Shown: in pieces, positions 29,327 through 40,475 of the stretch
How positions within the stretch are numbered: the first letter of the stretch is position 1
Layout of the letters: the number at the start of each line of letters is the position of its first letter
From: Paulinella micropora
Lineage: Eukaryota; Cercozoa; Imbricatea; Euglyphida; Paulinellidae
Reading direction: 5' to 3'
Length of the DNA: 64,000 bases
Assembly: GCA_019918135.1 (NCBI GenBank)
Contig: WBZZ01003240.1
Location: forward strand, 12,501 to 76,500
Translations under genes and position numbers: made by a program
The notes under the pieces: generated by a model
Databases searched by the model: none
What the model saw: only the letters and a program-made list of their open reading frames with translations
Told to the model about the DNA's origin: nothing

Positions 29327-32300
29327 ATGGCGGACGACCCCAGCCCGAGCGCGGCGGCCCTCGACGAGGTGATTGCGGCGCAGCTGGCCCTGGACGAAGA
29401 GTTCGGGCGCGAGGAAGAAGCCCGGGGCCAGCGCGGGCCGTACTTCGCGACGGTCGAGGAGCAAGGGCAGCTGTCGCTGGCCTTTTTGCAGGAGGAATTC
29501 CTGCGGCACACTGCCTCGGTCGAGAGCCTGCGGGCTTTCGTGGTCCACCAGGCGCCGCTGCTGGTGGAGCGCCTGTCGGCGCAGGTCCATTTGCGCCAGG
29601 TGAGCCAGGCAGAACTCGCGCGCTTGCACCGGAAGAAGAACCGCAGCAGCGGGCTGCGTGCCGCGCTGCAGGGCTGGCTGCAGGCGCGCGAGCCCGGGCC
29701 GGACGACGAGGTGAGCGTGCCGCACCTAGTCACGCTGCCCGCCCGGCGCCTGGCCGGCCCCGCGCCCGCCCGCAGGTTCGTGCTGAAGCTGCAGCTACGG
29801 TTCGATTCGTTCGAAGACCCGCGGGACCGCTTCGAGGACCTGTGCCACCGGGCGGGGACCTGGTGCGCCAAGCTGTGGGTCCAGAGCGCGTGGTCCTTGT
29901 ACGAGCACGACGAGCCCTGCCCCGGGGTGCAGCTGCCCCCCGCCGGCCGGCACGTGCTGCTGAGCCTGCCCTGGCCCGTGAACCTGCCGCCCCCGACGCA
30001 GCTGCGCACGCCCGGGCTGGCGGACGCCTGGTTCAGGACACACGCCACCCACCTGCGCCGGACCTGGGACGGGCAGGAGATCGGGAACCTGGTGCCGTTC
30101 GTGCTGATCGAGGGCGTGGCCTGGGCCCTGGAGGGGCGCGAGGTCCCCCCCCACGACCAGGTGCTGCTGCGCCAGTGGGACAAGCGCTTGAACCAGACCA
30201 GCGGGCGGGCGCCGGACACCACCCTGACCCGGACCGTGCTCACTAGCCACGCGGGGGTGGCCGCCACGCACGAGACGTACCGCCTGACCGCCACCGGCAG
30301 CACGCCCGGCGGCACGCGCCGCCGCGAGGTCCAGTGGGGGACGGGGCGGTCGGCCGAGGTCGAGCGGCTGCCGGCGGCGGACGGGGCCGACGCGCCGCTG
30401 GCGCCGGCGGAGGCCGGGGCGGGGGCCGGGGCGGAGCAGGCGGGCCCCGGCGCGGACGAGGACGAGCCGGACGACGAAGAAGAGGGGCCGGCCAACTACC
30501 ACCGGGACAACATGCAGAACCAGGAGCAGTCGGCGATCGGGTCGCGGCGCGTGCGCCGGGTGCTGCTGTACCCCGGCCCGGCGGCCGGCGGCCGGCGGCC
30601 CGGACGAGGACGACACCCTGCGGCCGGGCTACGGGAACACCCAGAACGCCGCGCTGCGGGACACGCTGGAGGCCCTGGACCAGGCCTGCCGGGCCGTGCG
30701 CTCGGCCCGCGTCGTCCGGGGCGCCCTGCCGGCGGCGGAGCTGGGGCGGGCGGCGCGCGAGCAGGCCAAGTTCGATTCCGGCCAAGTGGTGCTGAGCATG
30801 CGCGTGTACCTGGGGCAGCCGTGCGACCTGCCCATGCTCATCCTGTGGCGCGCGCTGGGCTGCCAGAGCCTGGGACAGCTGCTGGCCCTGGCCTGCCGGG
30901 CGGACGCGCCCGCGGAGCGTGACTTGTACGCGGAGCTGCTGCAGCGGTCGTGGCAGTACAACGAGGGCGTGCGCACGCGGGGGCAGGCGCTGTTCCGCCT
31001 GGGCCAGCTCTGGTGCACGCGGGCCAAGGGGCTGCGGGCGGATGAGCTGGAGGAGCAGGGGCGCTGGTGGCTGCGCAATCGGCTCCTGGTGCACGTGACG
31101 GGCACCCCCGCGTGCTGGCTGGCCGAGTGCCTGCGGCGCGCGGCCCGGCAGCCGGCGCACGCGGGCGCCTGTGCGGCGTGGCGCCTGGTGGCGGAGTACG
31201 CGCTGGACGAGCCGCGGCTGCGGGAGGCGGGCCGGCGCACGGACGAGGCCAAGCTGCTGCACCTGGCGGACGCCGCGCGGCTGCTGTGCCGCGGCGAGGT
31301 GGGGCTGCCCGGGGCGCTGTGCTCGGGCTACAAGGGCACCCGCGGGCTGTCGGACCCGCACGCGCTGCAGAACCGCGGCGTGCTGACGCTGGCGGCGCTG
31401 TACCGCCACAACCTGCAGCGGGCCCTGAGCGCCGTGCGCACGCTGCTGCACGCCCGCCTGTCGTCGTGGGGGGGGCTGGTGGTGTGCGCCCGCTACGACA
31501 GCCTCCTGGACGCGGCGTACGCGTCGTCCGTGTTCCGCGAGTTTGCGTCGCCGCGCGACCGGCCGCTGGCCAACAGCCAGGAGCCCCTGCGCCGCGTGCT
31601 GCAGAACATGCGCGGCAAGAACCTCGTCAAGAAGTGGTGCCTGAGCCGGCGGGTCTGCCAGATGGTGCGGCCGGGGCACTGCACGACCAGCGACCAGCGG
31701 TTCGACATGTCGCACCCCGGCTTCCTGTGCCCGACCACCACCAGCAAGTCGGAGCGCTCGGGCTACGACAAGCGCGCGGCGCAGTGCACGCTCGTGACGC
31801 CCGAGGTGCCCCCGGACTGGCGGCGGGCGCTGGAGGACTGGCTGCTGCGGGCGTGCGAGCCCACCGCCGCCGGCACCGGCACCGCGGGCGGCGCCACGGG
31901 CGGCGGCCCGGCGCTCGAGTGCTTCGGGCGCGTGCTGGGCTTCCTGCCGGGCCTGGACGCCGCCCGCCGGCTGCAGGCCCGCCTCCGCCTCCTCAAGCGG
32001 GGCCTGCACGCCACGGACACGGGCCCGGCCGCCCCGCTGCGCTTCCTGGGCACCGTGCTGGACGAGGCCGAGGGGCGGCTGTGCGTCTACGTCCACGCCG
32101 GGCGGCTGGCGGCGCCCGTCCTGCCCGTGCTGGCCGAGGGGCGGGTGCCCCTGCCGCGCTCGGTGCGCGCGGGCTGGGCCCGCGGCCGGCTGCGCACGCT
32201 CGCGGGCCGGGCGGGCGCGGCCGCGGGGCTGTGGGACCGGCACGGGCTGACCAACAGCGCCGGCGGCGCGTGGCCCGAGGCGCGGGGGGCGTGGCATGCC

Positions 32301-34870
32301 CTGCTGCGGGCGGGGGGGCTCTTCTGGCTCACGACGCAGGAGGCGGCCGTGGCGTGGGGCTGCGAGAGCCTGGCCAAGCTCCACCGGCTCGCGCTGGCGG
32401 GCGCGGGGGCGGCGCGGCCCGACTACGTGGAGCTGCTGCCGATCCGGCACCTGGGCTTCTCGGGCGCGCTGACGCTGTACCACGAGCACGTGACGGGGAC
32501 CCGGCTCGTGTACGCGGCCAGCCTGCACAACCAGGCCATCGCGCAGTGGCTGCCGGGCCGCTTCGTGGGCGGCAGCACCGCCAAGCACCTGGTGCAGAGC
32601 GAGCGCCCGCTGTTGGAGTCGCCCCCCTCGGCCCTCACGGTCGGGCTGCAGCCCAGCGGGCTCAACGTGCTGCTGGCGTACCGCTGTTTCAGCCACAACC
32701 AGGACGACGGCACCGTGTGGCTGCGGGGGGCGCTGGACGAGGGCCTGCTCACGCACGTCGAGCACCGGGGCTACCAGCAAAAGATGTTCCTGGAGGCCGC
32801 GGACGACCTGGCCCGGCTGGCCGACTGGCTCAGCGCCAGCGAACCGCGCGGCCGCCGGCGGGCCGCCGCCGCCGCCGAGCCGGCGGCGGACGCGTCGTGG
32901 GACGCGGCCTTTGCGCTCACGGCGCGCCGGCTGGAGCAGGAGCGCCTGCTGCGCCGGTTCGGGCACGCGGCGCGCGCGGGCCGCCCGCAGTTCCACCAGG
33001 GCCCGCAGGGCTACCTGCTCTCGCTGGCCGACGGGCGGCCGGGGCTGCCGGCCCCGGGCTCGGCCGTCGTCCGCGGCGACCCGCTCCTGCGCTCGCTGTC
33101 CTGTGACCGCGGGGCCCCGTGCTCGACGCCCTGCGCTGGGGCGCCGTAGGCGCGGCCGCCGTAGGCGCGGCCGCGCCGGACCAGGAGGGCGTGCTGCAGC
33201 AGACGACCGCGGCCCTGGACGGCCGGGTGGCGGAGACGAGCGTGTGCCCCTGGACGCCGGGGCCGCTGCTGGCTCGACCCGGGCCCGGCCGACTTGGCGG
33301 GGCTGCGCGGCGGCGGCAGCGGCGGCGGCAGCGGCGGCGGCGGCGGCGGCGGCAGCAGTGACAGCAGCAGCGGCAGCAGCGGCGGCGGCGGCAGCGGCGG
33401 CACGGGCGCCGGGCGCGCGGCCGTGGTGCGGGTCGCCACGGTGCGGGCGGCGCCCCTGCAGTACGGGGACAAGATCTCGAATGCGTCGGGTCAGAAGAGC
33501 ACCGTGTGCGCCGTGCTGCCCGACTACGACATGCCGTACCTGCCGACCGGGGAGAGGCCCGAGCTGCTCGTCAACCCGGCGCAGCTGTTCCGCAAGACCG
33601 TGAGCGACGCCGTGACGGGGCTGCACTCGCTGCTCGTGCTGCGGCACGACCGCGAGCTCCGGCACCCGGTCACCGGCGGCTCCGTCGCCGACGTCTGGCC
33701 CTGGGCGCAGGAGACGCTGCGCCACACGGCCCTCGAGGGCCGGCCCCGGCAGGCGCTGTGGCGGGCCGAGTTCTGGTGGGTGCTGGAGGCCTCGGTGCGC
33801 TCCGACCCGCCCCAGCTGTTCCGGCGCTGCGTCCAGCACTGGCTGCGCCTGGCGGGCGCTACGACCGGGCCGGCCCTCGCGGCCCTGTGCAAGGTCCTGC
33901 GCCTGGCCACCGAGGCGTCCGACCTGGCGGGCCCCGCGGACGCGCGCCGGGCGTGCCCGGCCGACCCCCAGCGCGCCCACTTCCACTCCCCCGACGGCCG
34001 CTGCCAGTCGCCGCTAGCCCTGGCGGCGTGGGTGCGGAGCGAGGAGGCCTGGCTCGCGCACACGCTGGGCGAGCCCGCCCCCCAGCCGCCCGGGCCGGCC
34101 GAGCGCGCGCTGGCCCTCACCCCGCTCGGGCGCCACGGCTGGCACCCGGCCGAGGCGGGCTGGTTCCGCGCGCTGGTGCCGCTCGCCGACTCCGGGCCCC
34201 CGGGCGCCGGGTGGCCGGGCCCGCTGGGCCGCACCCGGCAGGACTACCTGGACTCGCTTGCGCCGGGCCCCGGCCGGCCGCCACGGGCCGAGCAGCTGCG
34301 GCCGTGGCAGGCCTACCTGCGCGAGCTGCACCTGCTGTCCGGCCAGCGCCTGTACAACCCGGCGTGCATGGAACAGGACGGCGCCGACAACCCGACCATG
34401 GTCGGCCTGCAGTACTACAACAAGCAAGAGAAGACCAGCGAGGGCCAGTTCAAGTCCAGGCACCGCGGGCCCACGGACCCGCTGACGCACCAGGGCACCA
34501 AGTCGACGCGCACGAACGGGGCGAGCAAGTGCGACAACATGTTGGTGGACGCCCTGGTCCAGGGGGCGCGTCGCGCTCGGTGCTCAAGCAAGTTCTGCGC
34601 ACCTCGGACGGCCGCCTCGACGTCGTCTGCAACCGCTGCCGGCGCTTCGGCTTCCGGGACCAGTCCGGCCAGGCGGTGTGCCTGACGCGTTCGTGCGCGG
34701 CCGTGCCGCCGGGGCAGCACCCCGGCCTGACCCCGGTCTCGCACACCTTTGTGGTGCTCAAGGCCGCGCACACGCTGGACGCGGCGGGCCTGCTGTACCG
34801 CGCCACGCCGGAGCCCGCGGCCACGGGCCCGCCCGCCGCGGACCCGCTGTGGGGGGCGACCGCAGGCTAG
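29327..34870 (+). pseudogene. DNA-directed RNA polymerase subunit 2 (RPB2-like), multiple frameshifts
   Basis: Second-largest RNA polymerase subunit of giant-virus type. It begins at the ATG at 29327 (MADDPSPSAAALDE). Recognisable stretches in order: NLVPFVLIEG and the lobe region (frame 2, to about 30600); TRGLSDPHALQNRGVLTLAALYRH and RRVLQNMRGKN (frame 3); LNVLLAYRCFSHNQDDGTVW near 32680-32730, matching the YNQEDS active-site motif; LQYGDKISNASGQKSTV near 33458-33503, matching GDKFxxRHGQKG; and a C-terminal zinc site VCNRCRRFGF...CLTRSC, with FVVLKAAHTL, in frame 2 to the stop at 34868. Frame changes lie near 30600, 33120, 33280 and 34580. A Gly/Ser repeat (33300-33400) is inserted just before the GDK motif. 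As assembled it cannot give one protein. Confidence 0.88.
33300..33400 (+). repeat. GGC/AGC trinucleotide repeat inside RPB2
   Basis: About 100 bp of GGC and AGC triplets encoding a Gly/Ser-rich linker. The flanks match conserved RPB2 sequence, so this is an in-gene expansion. Confidence 0.85.
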
Positions 34871-35079
34871 GCCACGGGCTCGCGGCGGGGGGAGGCGCCC
34901 GCTCCCTCCCTCCCCCGTGCCGGCTCCAGGACGCTGGCTGGCCAGCGAATTTAGCCTCGCACTTGTTCGGGGGGCAAAAAACCTCCGTCCCCTTTTCTCT
35001 CTCTCTCTCTCTCTGCTGTTGTTTTACTCTAGTGTCCCGCGACCGACGACGCGCGTGTGGCCGCACTCCTCGGTTCGGT
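34871..35079. other. Short intergenic with (CT)n
   Basis: Between RPB2 and the F-box/LRR gene in the same orientation; contains a CT run near 34997-35015. Nothing else seen. Confidence 0.5.
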
Positions 35080-36132
35080 ATGTACGCTCAGCCCAGGCCA
35101 GCCGGCCGCCGCAGCCCCAAACGCCGGCGCCTAGCCGAGCGCCAGTGCCTAGCCTCAATTCCGCCGCGCTCGTGTTTGTTGCTGGCGCTGCCGGACCGCT
35201 TTTGGCCCTTGCTGAGGGCCTACTTACGCGAGGACCGGCTGGTCAGCCTAGTCTCCACCTGCCGGTCACTCTCGGCTCTGCGCCAGCGGCCGTCCTTCTG
35301 GACGGGCTTTAAGCCACCAGAGTTTAACTTATGTCTACGTGCTGACCAAAGAATATTGACTGCTTTTCGGGGCCTGTGCTTGGAAACCAGGCCAGCCATA
35401 TCAATCGTGGTTGGCCCTGGCCCTGACGAGGTAGGGGTCAGAATGGCTATGCTACGACAAATTCACGTACGTAGACTAAAATACGGAGGCGATGAAACAG
35501 GCGAGTATGAACAGGAGCTAGCTCAGCTGTTGTCGGTCGTGGCCTCTGTCCACAAGCTTACCATCGGTGCCACGTCGATTGATGAGGACCTTGGTAGTGC
35601 GCTACGCCAATTGCAGGCACCTGCCGCAGTTAAGGAACTAGAGCTAGAATGGGTCCAGCCCCTGAGGGATGACACCCTGGCCGCTTTGGCACAGCTGCAG
35701 TCACTCACCTGCCTCACCCTCAGCCACTGTTGGCCGCTGACCGCCACGGGCCTTGGCCACCTGCGCACACTCCAGCGACTGCGGAGGCTGGAGCTGAGCT
35801 CGTGCGAGCTGGTCGACAACGCCAGCCTCAGCTTCCTGCCCAGCCTCCGCAACCTCCGCGTCCTGACGCTGGGTCACGTGGCCACGGCCAACCTGCGGTA
35901 CGTAGCGTCGCTGCCCCGGCTGCAGCAACTGGTCCTCAGTACGCGGGACAGTGTGACCTACGACGAGCTACGACAGGCCTGTGCCGCCAGCTCCCTGCGC
36001 GCGCTGTACCTGGTACAATGCGCAGCTATTCCGGTAGCCACCGTGGAGCGGCTCCGACAAGCCAAGCCTCACCTCAGCTGTTGCGTATCAGACGTCTTGC
36101 CGCTAGACGAAGTTCTAGACGCTACAGACTGA
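35080..36132 (+). CDS. F-box and leucine-rich repeat protein
   Basis: 350 residues from the ATG at 35080 (MYAQPRPAGRRSPKRR). An F-box-like segment occurs at residues about 38-75: LPDRFWPLLRAYLREDRL, LVSTCRSLSALR, FWTGF. It is followed by cysteine-containing LRRs: LQSLTCLTLSHCWPLTATGL, LRRLELSSCELVDNASLSF, LRNLRVLTLGHVATANLRYV, LRALYLVQCAAI. F-box/LRR proteins recruit substrates to SCF-type ubiquitin ligases; in giant viruses they are thought to redirect host protein turnover. The basic N-terminus (SPKRRRLAER) could be a nuclear-localisation signal. The gene is intact in one frame, unlike its neighbours. Confidence 0.8.
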   Translation: MYAQPRPAGRRSPKRRRLAERQCLASIPPRSCLLLALPDRFWPLLRAYLREDRLVSLVSTCRSLSALRQRPSFWTGFKPPEFNLCLRADQRILTAFRGLCLETRPAISIVVGPGPDEVGVRMAMLRQIHVRRLKYGGDETGEYEQELAQLLSVVASVHKLTIGATSIDEDLGSALRQLQAPAAVKELELEWVQPLRDDTLAALAQLQSLTCLTLSHCWPLTATGLGHLRTLQRLRRLELSSCELVDNASLSFLPSLRNLRVLTLGHVATANLRYVASLPRLQQLVLSTRDSVTYDELRQACAASSLRALYLVQCAAIPVATVERLRQAKPHLSCCVSDVLPLDEVLDATD

Positions 36133-36379
36133 CGGCACGTTGGCCACGCGGTTGTCAGGATAAAAAAGGAAGAAACAAACGTAGTATTTCAGATTTTAAT
36201 TTTTTTTAAATTCCGCGCTTTGCTGGCGCTCCCTTTCGCCGCCCCGGCCCGGAGCCCCGGTACAAGGAAGACTCGCGACAGAGAGCCCCCGGGGGGGGGG
36301 GGGAGAGCCTTGACAGCCAGAAAGAGACAGCCTGCCTAGCTCTGCCCATCTGTGCTGTACCGCCTAGCCAGGGCGCCCC
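36133..36379. other. Convergent intergenic region
   Basis: Lies between convergent 3' ends. Contains an A/T-rich stretch (36185-36215) and a run of G (36291-36302). No gene seen. Confidence 0.5.
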
Positions 36380-39300
36380 TCAGGCTAGGGACTCGTCCAC
36401 TGTCCGCGACTGATAATCACGCGGCTCGTTCTCCACTCGTTGTAGTAGGGGGCACCTCTGCAGAACCAGCGTGGTAGCCAGCCGCCGTCCCGGTTCTCGA
36501 GCGGGGAGAGTTATGCTCCTGAGAGAAGCACAGTTCAGGACCCAGAGCTCGAGCTTGTCGCAAGCAGGCCAAGGGGGTAGAGTCAGCTCCTCCAGCCCTG
36601 TGCACTTCTCGATCACGAGCACGAGGCTTTTCACCTCGAACTCCTGGGGTAGAACCTGGCTGCCGAACGCTTCACATTCCTTGAACTCTAGCTTCACGAC
36701 GGCGTCCTGCCCCCAGGCGTTAGGGAGGCCGAGGTGCCCGAACGAGTTACAGTTCGAAACCGAGACGTTAAGGCCAGCGCAGACCACCTGGGGGGGCAGG
36801 GCTAGTTTCTGCAGGCTATGGCATCTCACGAGCTCTAGCGCGAGCTTGCCGATCTCTCCGTCCAGTGGTACCGGTGACAGGTGCTGTAATGACTCGCAGT
36901 CTCTGAACGTTAGCCGGGCGACCGCTTCCTGCTTCCGTCCGACGGCCCACGCTGGCCGAGTGACCAAGTGGCTAAGACGTCGGAACCTCTGACAATCTGC
37001 AACCGTAATCTCTAGGACGTCGCAGGCCAGATCGGATGGCAGCTTCACTTCCTGGAGCTTAGGACACTTCGTCAGCGCGAGTTTGAACGTGCCTGCGGTT
37101 AGCCTCTCAGGCAGGGCGAGGTTGCTGAACGTGGCGCAGTCCTCGAACTTGAGCTGCACTGTTGCTTTTCCGTCGAGACTAGACAGCGGGGGCACGGGAA
37201 AGCTTTGTACGCTTCGGCACCGTGCCAAGTAGAATCCGGCCGACGGGCAGGCAACCAGACGGGGCAGCAGGCATTCCTTGAAGTCTGGGCAGTCGTAGAT
37301 TCCCACGTTCAGGGGGGTGCACAGAGATCCCAGCAGGGGCAAGGCTAGCTTCTGCACCCGCTGACATTTTGTGAGAGTGAGCATGAACTTGGGATCTTTG
37401 GCGTCGACTCCGGTTGGCGGTCCCTGCTGGTCCTCCAAGCAGGGGAAGCAGAGTTCCTTGACAGAGCCGCAGTCAAGCAGCCTGATGTACGTATCGCGCG
37501 CGGCCGTCTTCCAGAGCGGCACCTGCAGCCTGGCTAGCTGTGGACACCGCCGGAAGTCCAGCGCGAGCTGCAGCTGGCCCGCCGGCAGGACCGGCAGACT
37601 GGCTTCGTTCAGCTGGTTACAGTCTGTACAGCTAATGTCGAGCTTGCTCGCCTCGGTTAGTTGGGGCCACCGGAGCTCTTGGAAGCAGTGGCTTGCTTCA
37701 AACTTGAACTCCGCCAGGCCCCCCACCTTTGACAAGTTATCGAGTGCCAGCTCGGGGGTCAGAGACGACCCGCCGCGCGCCCCACGCTCGGGGCCCACGC
37801 AAGTCATGGTTAGTTTCTCTTTGCACTCGCGCAAGCCGGACAGGTCCACCGACGGCAGAGCACCGCCGTGTATCTCGAGCCTGATCAACTCGGCAGTCTT
37901 CAGCTCGGGTGCTTCCAACCTCTCGAGACTGCCGCAGTCTGAGGCTGTGACTGTGATTTCGGGGTAAGCGTCGTCCCGCCCTTGCACCGCCGGCAGCGCT
38001 AGCTTTGGCAGTGACACCTGCTGTAAGCCTCGGCATTGCGCTACAGTTACTTGGACGCTGTTGGCCCAGCTGAGCGCTGGCAGAGACACCACGCTTAAGC
38101 TAGCGCACTTCTCTAAGGTCACTTCAACGCTGTCCGCCCGCGGAGCGCTGGCAGCCCCAGGTTGGCCAATTTCTGGGCTGACTGGATGACAAGGGAGGCG
38201 GATCCACATTCTGTGAGGGCTGGCAGCACTACCTCGGTGCAGGGCGCCCCCGATGATGCGTCGTCCCATCCGCGTGCCGTATTCAGTGTTAGCGCGAGAC
38301 GTCCACCGACGGAAGCCAGTACGGGCAGCCCCAAGGTCTCGAGGTGGAAGCAATATTCGAGTGTTAGGGTTAGGTCCCTGCCCACCTGCCACAGCTTGGG
38401 TAGTTCGAAGTCCCGCAGGTACTGACAGCCTACGAGCTTTAGTTGCAAGTCCCCTGCACATGTCTCCAGTGCGGGCAGCTCGACCTCGTACCGCGGGGGA
38501 GGCCTATCATCATAGGTGCTAGCATCTTCAAACCTCCCGTCCTTTTTAGGAAGGTCTGCTGTTAGCAAGAAAGAGCCCCTCGCCCACCGGAGGTCCGGCC
38601 ACGACAGCAGATCCAGGACCTCACTGTCCTTAACAGTAGTGCTGACATCACTGGTTGCTTCTCGCAGCCCGTACCAGGCCAGGTGAGAGAAGGCGCGCCC
38701 GCACCGAAGTTCTAGCTGGGCTGTACCCCCCACTGGCGGTCCGCGCAAGGCCAGTCTCTGTAAGTCGCAGGGATGCAGCGTCCTCAACCGCAGGTCTCCG
38801 GGGCCGGGCCTGAGCAGGAGCGATCTGTAGTCCCCTAGCAGCGTAATCGAGACGGGCTGCGGGCCGCTGCCGCCAGTGGAGGTATCGATGACGCGGAGGT
38901 TGTGGCACCAGTTGAAGGCGAGTGTAGCGGTCGCCGCCGGCGCTTTCCGCGTAAACACGAGCTCCTCCAGCGCGGCGCAGCGTTCGAAGCGCAGTTCGTG
39001 CTCCTTGCCCGGGGGGCAGTCCATCTGCGACAGGCGCAGCCTCCGCAGCTCGTTCTGCAGCTCGTTCTGTGACCTCAGGCAGAAGGGACCGTCGGCCTGT
39101 TCCCCCGCTTCGCGGAAGGCTAAGGGGAAGCCGTGCAGGTACAAGGAAGTAATCTTGCGTTGCCTCCCCACCTCAGGTCGAAACGGAAAGTGCCGCGCGC
39201 TCCGCGGCGTCAGCGTGATGACATCTCTGGCCGCGCCCCGGTCCAGCGGGGCGAGTGTCACCGTGAGGTCGGTAGAGCCGTCCGGTTCGGGCCGCTCGTC

Positions 39301-39861
39301 TTGTGCAAACCAGGGTTCGAATGGCTCTTCCTCGGCGAGGCTGGCGGCCCTAGGCCCAGGCGCAAACTGCTCGACGGCGTCGGCCACCGCCCTCCAATAG
39401 CGCACGGCCGCGTCAGCAGTGGTTTCTTCCGCCCACAGCTTGTCTTGCCCGGGCGCCAGCAGATTATGGAAAAACAGCGACTTCTGCTTTTTCAAGCCAC
39501 TCGCGGTGAGCTTCCACGCGCCCTCGTTGTCCGTCCGCGGGCGCGAGCCAGTGTAGACCTGATCCACGCACTGGCCGAGCTCTGACAGCACTTGCTGTAG
39601 GCGGTCGTGGCCGGGGGGGTCATGCTCCTGCGAACCGTGTAGCCAGTTGTAGCGTTGTAGGCACGCGGGGAGCAAAGTCTGCCGTACGGCATCCTCTCGC
39701 TCCCTGGCTAGCCAGGTAGGGGAAAGGCAGCCAGCAGCGAGGCGGTCGGAGCCACCGAGGAAACTGAGCAAGTTCCCCGTCAACGACGGGGAGGGCCCGG
39801 CCTGGCCAGGGCGCGCCCGAGGGCCGGACCCCTCGATAGCCCGATGCCCCTGGTTAGCCAT
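36380..39861 (-). pseudogene. Large LRR-like solenoid protein, paralogue A, one frameshift
   Basis: About 1,160 residues from the ATG at 39861 (MANQGHRAIEGSG). The N-terminal domain (residues about 25-170) includes LSFLGGSDRLAAGCLSPTWL, which resembles a degenerate F-box, then LPACLQRYNWLHGS and RYWRAVADAVEQFAPG; it is shared with the protein at 42955-45291. The remainder is a long solenoid of roughly 24-32-residue units with the pattern L.L..C..L..L.LP.L, e.g. LALELVRCHSLQKLALPPQ and LELWVLNCASLRSITLPARE. A frame change near 38140 splits it; both halves carry the same repeat. The function is unknown; by analogy with F-box/LRR proteins it may be a ligand-binding or ubiquitin-adaptor scaffold. 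Its upstream side carries a decayed RPB1 5' end (40055-40300). Confidence 0.7.
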
Positions 39862-40054
39862 CGGCCGCTCTAAGCTCCGACTTTTTATTCCTAGGGCGGG
39901 GAGGCGGCCCCCGGCTGGCCCGGCGAGGGGGGGGAGGAGAAGGTGCGGGCGCGCGGGGGGGAGAAGGTGCGGGCGCGGGGGGGGGAGAAGGTGCGGGCGC
40001 GGGGGGGGGGGGGGGGGGAGAGAGAAGTGTTTAGCGTGGTGGCCCCAGCCTCTC
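39862..40054. repeat. Tandem repeat of about 23 bp and 18-nt poly-G upstream of paralogue A
   Basis: Three to four copies of GAGAAGGTGCGGGCGCG followed by G runs of growing length (39941-40020), the last being 18 G at 40001-40018. It lies directly upstream of the minus-strand gene and may be a promoter repeat or slippage product. Confidence 0.75.
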
Positions 40055-40300
40055 CTGGCCACCTGGCCGCGCCTGGCAGAGGCGGGGCGGTTCAGAGGGC
40101 AGCCCTGGCCGTCTGTGGCCAGAAGTAAAGGACGTGCGCTCGCCCCCGCCCGGCGGGCGACGGCGACGGCCCCCCCCTGGCGTGCTCGGCTTGGCCGCCG
40201 AGTTACTAGCCACCGGCCCGGACGTGCGAAACGAGGCTGGCCCGGCCGCTGAGCGTTGGGCTCGAACCCCCTGGAAAGATTGGGGGGAGTCCGGCAGTAG
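40055..40300 (+). pseudogene. Decayed duplicate of the RPB1 5' end, copy 1
   Basis: Resembles 42034-42250 and 45600-45810 in the same orientation: CTGGCCGCGCCTGGCAGAGG..., then GACGTGCGCTCGCCC..., then a frame reading VLGLAAELLATGPDVRNE beside VLSLAAELATDLDVRDV of the main RPB1. It is more diverged than the second copy and has no open frame of its own. Like the other two copies it stands head-to-head with a minus-strand LRR gene. Confidence 0.65.
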
Positions 40301-40475
40301 GTGCGGCCCGCGCCGCGTGTCGTAGGCTACCAACAACTACATTTTTCGACTCGTGTACACGGCTCCTTTTTTAAGTACGCGGCTCCTGCAAAGGCGTGGG
40401 TCTCAACCGGGGGAGCCCTTTCCCCTGGGCTAGGGCTTTTTCGGGCGTCTCTGCCTGCAGAGGCTAGCGAGGTCC
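40301..40475. other. Short spacer, no feature recognised
   Basis: Between the decayed RPB1 fragment and the 3' end of the next LRR gene. Nothing seen. Confidence 0.4.

Noticed and set aside
31067..33106. 679-codon plus-strand ORF overlapping RPB2 in another frame
   Set aside because: Composition is Ala/Gly/Arg/Pro throughout with no motifs; shadow of the RPB2 codons.
30243..33986. 1,247-codon minus-strand ORF opposite RPB2
   Set aside because: GC-rich DNA leaves antisense frames open. The plus strand has ordered RPB2 motifs, while this frame is Arg/Ala/Pro/Gln low-complexity.
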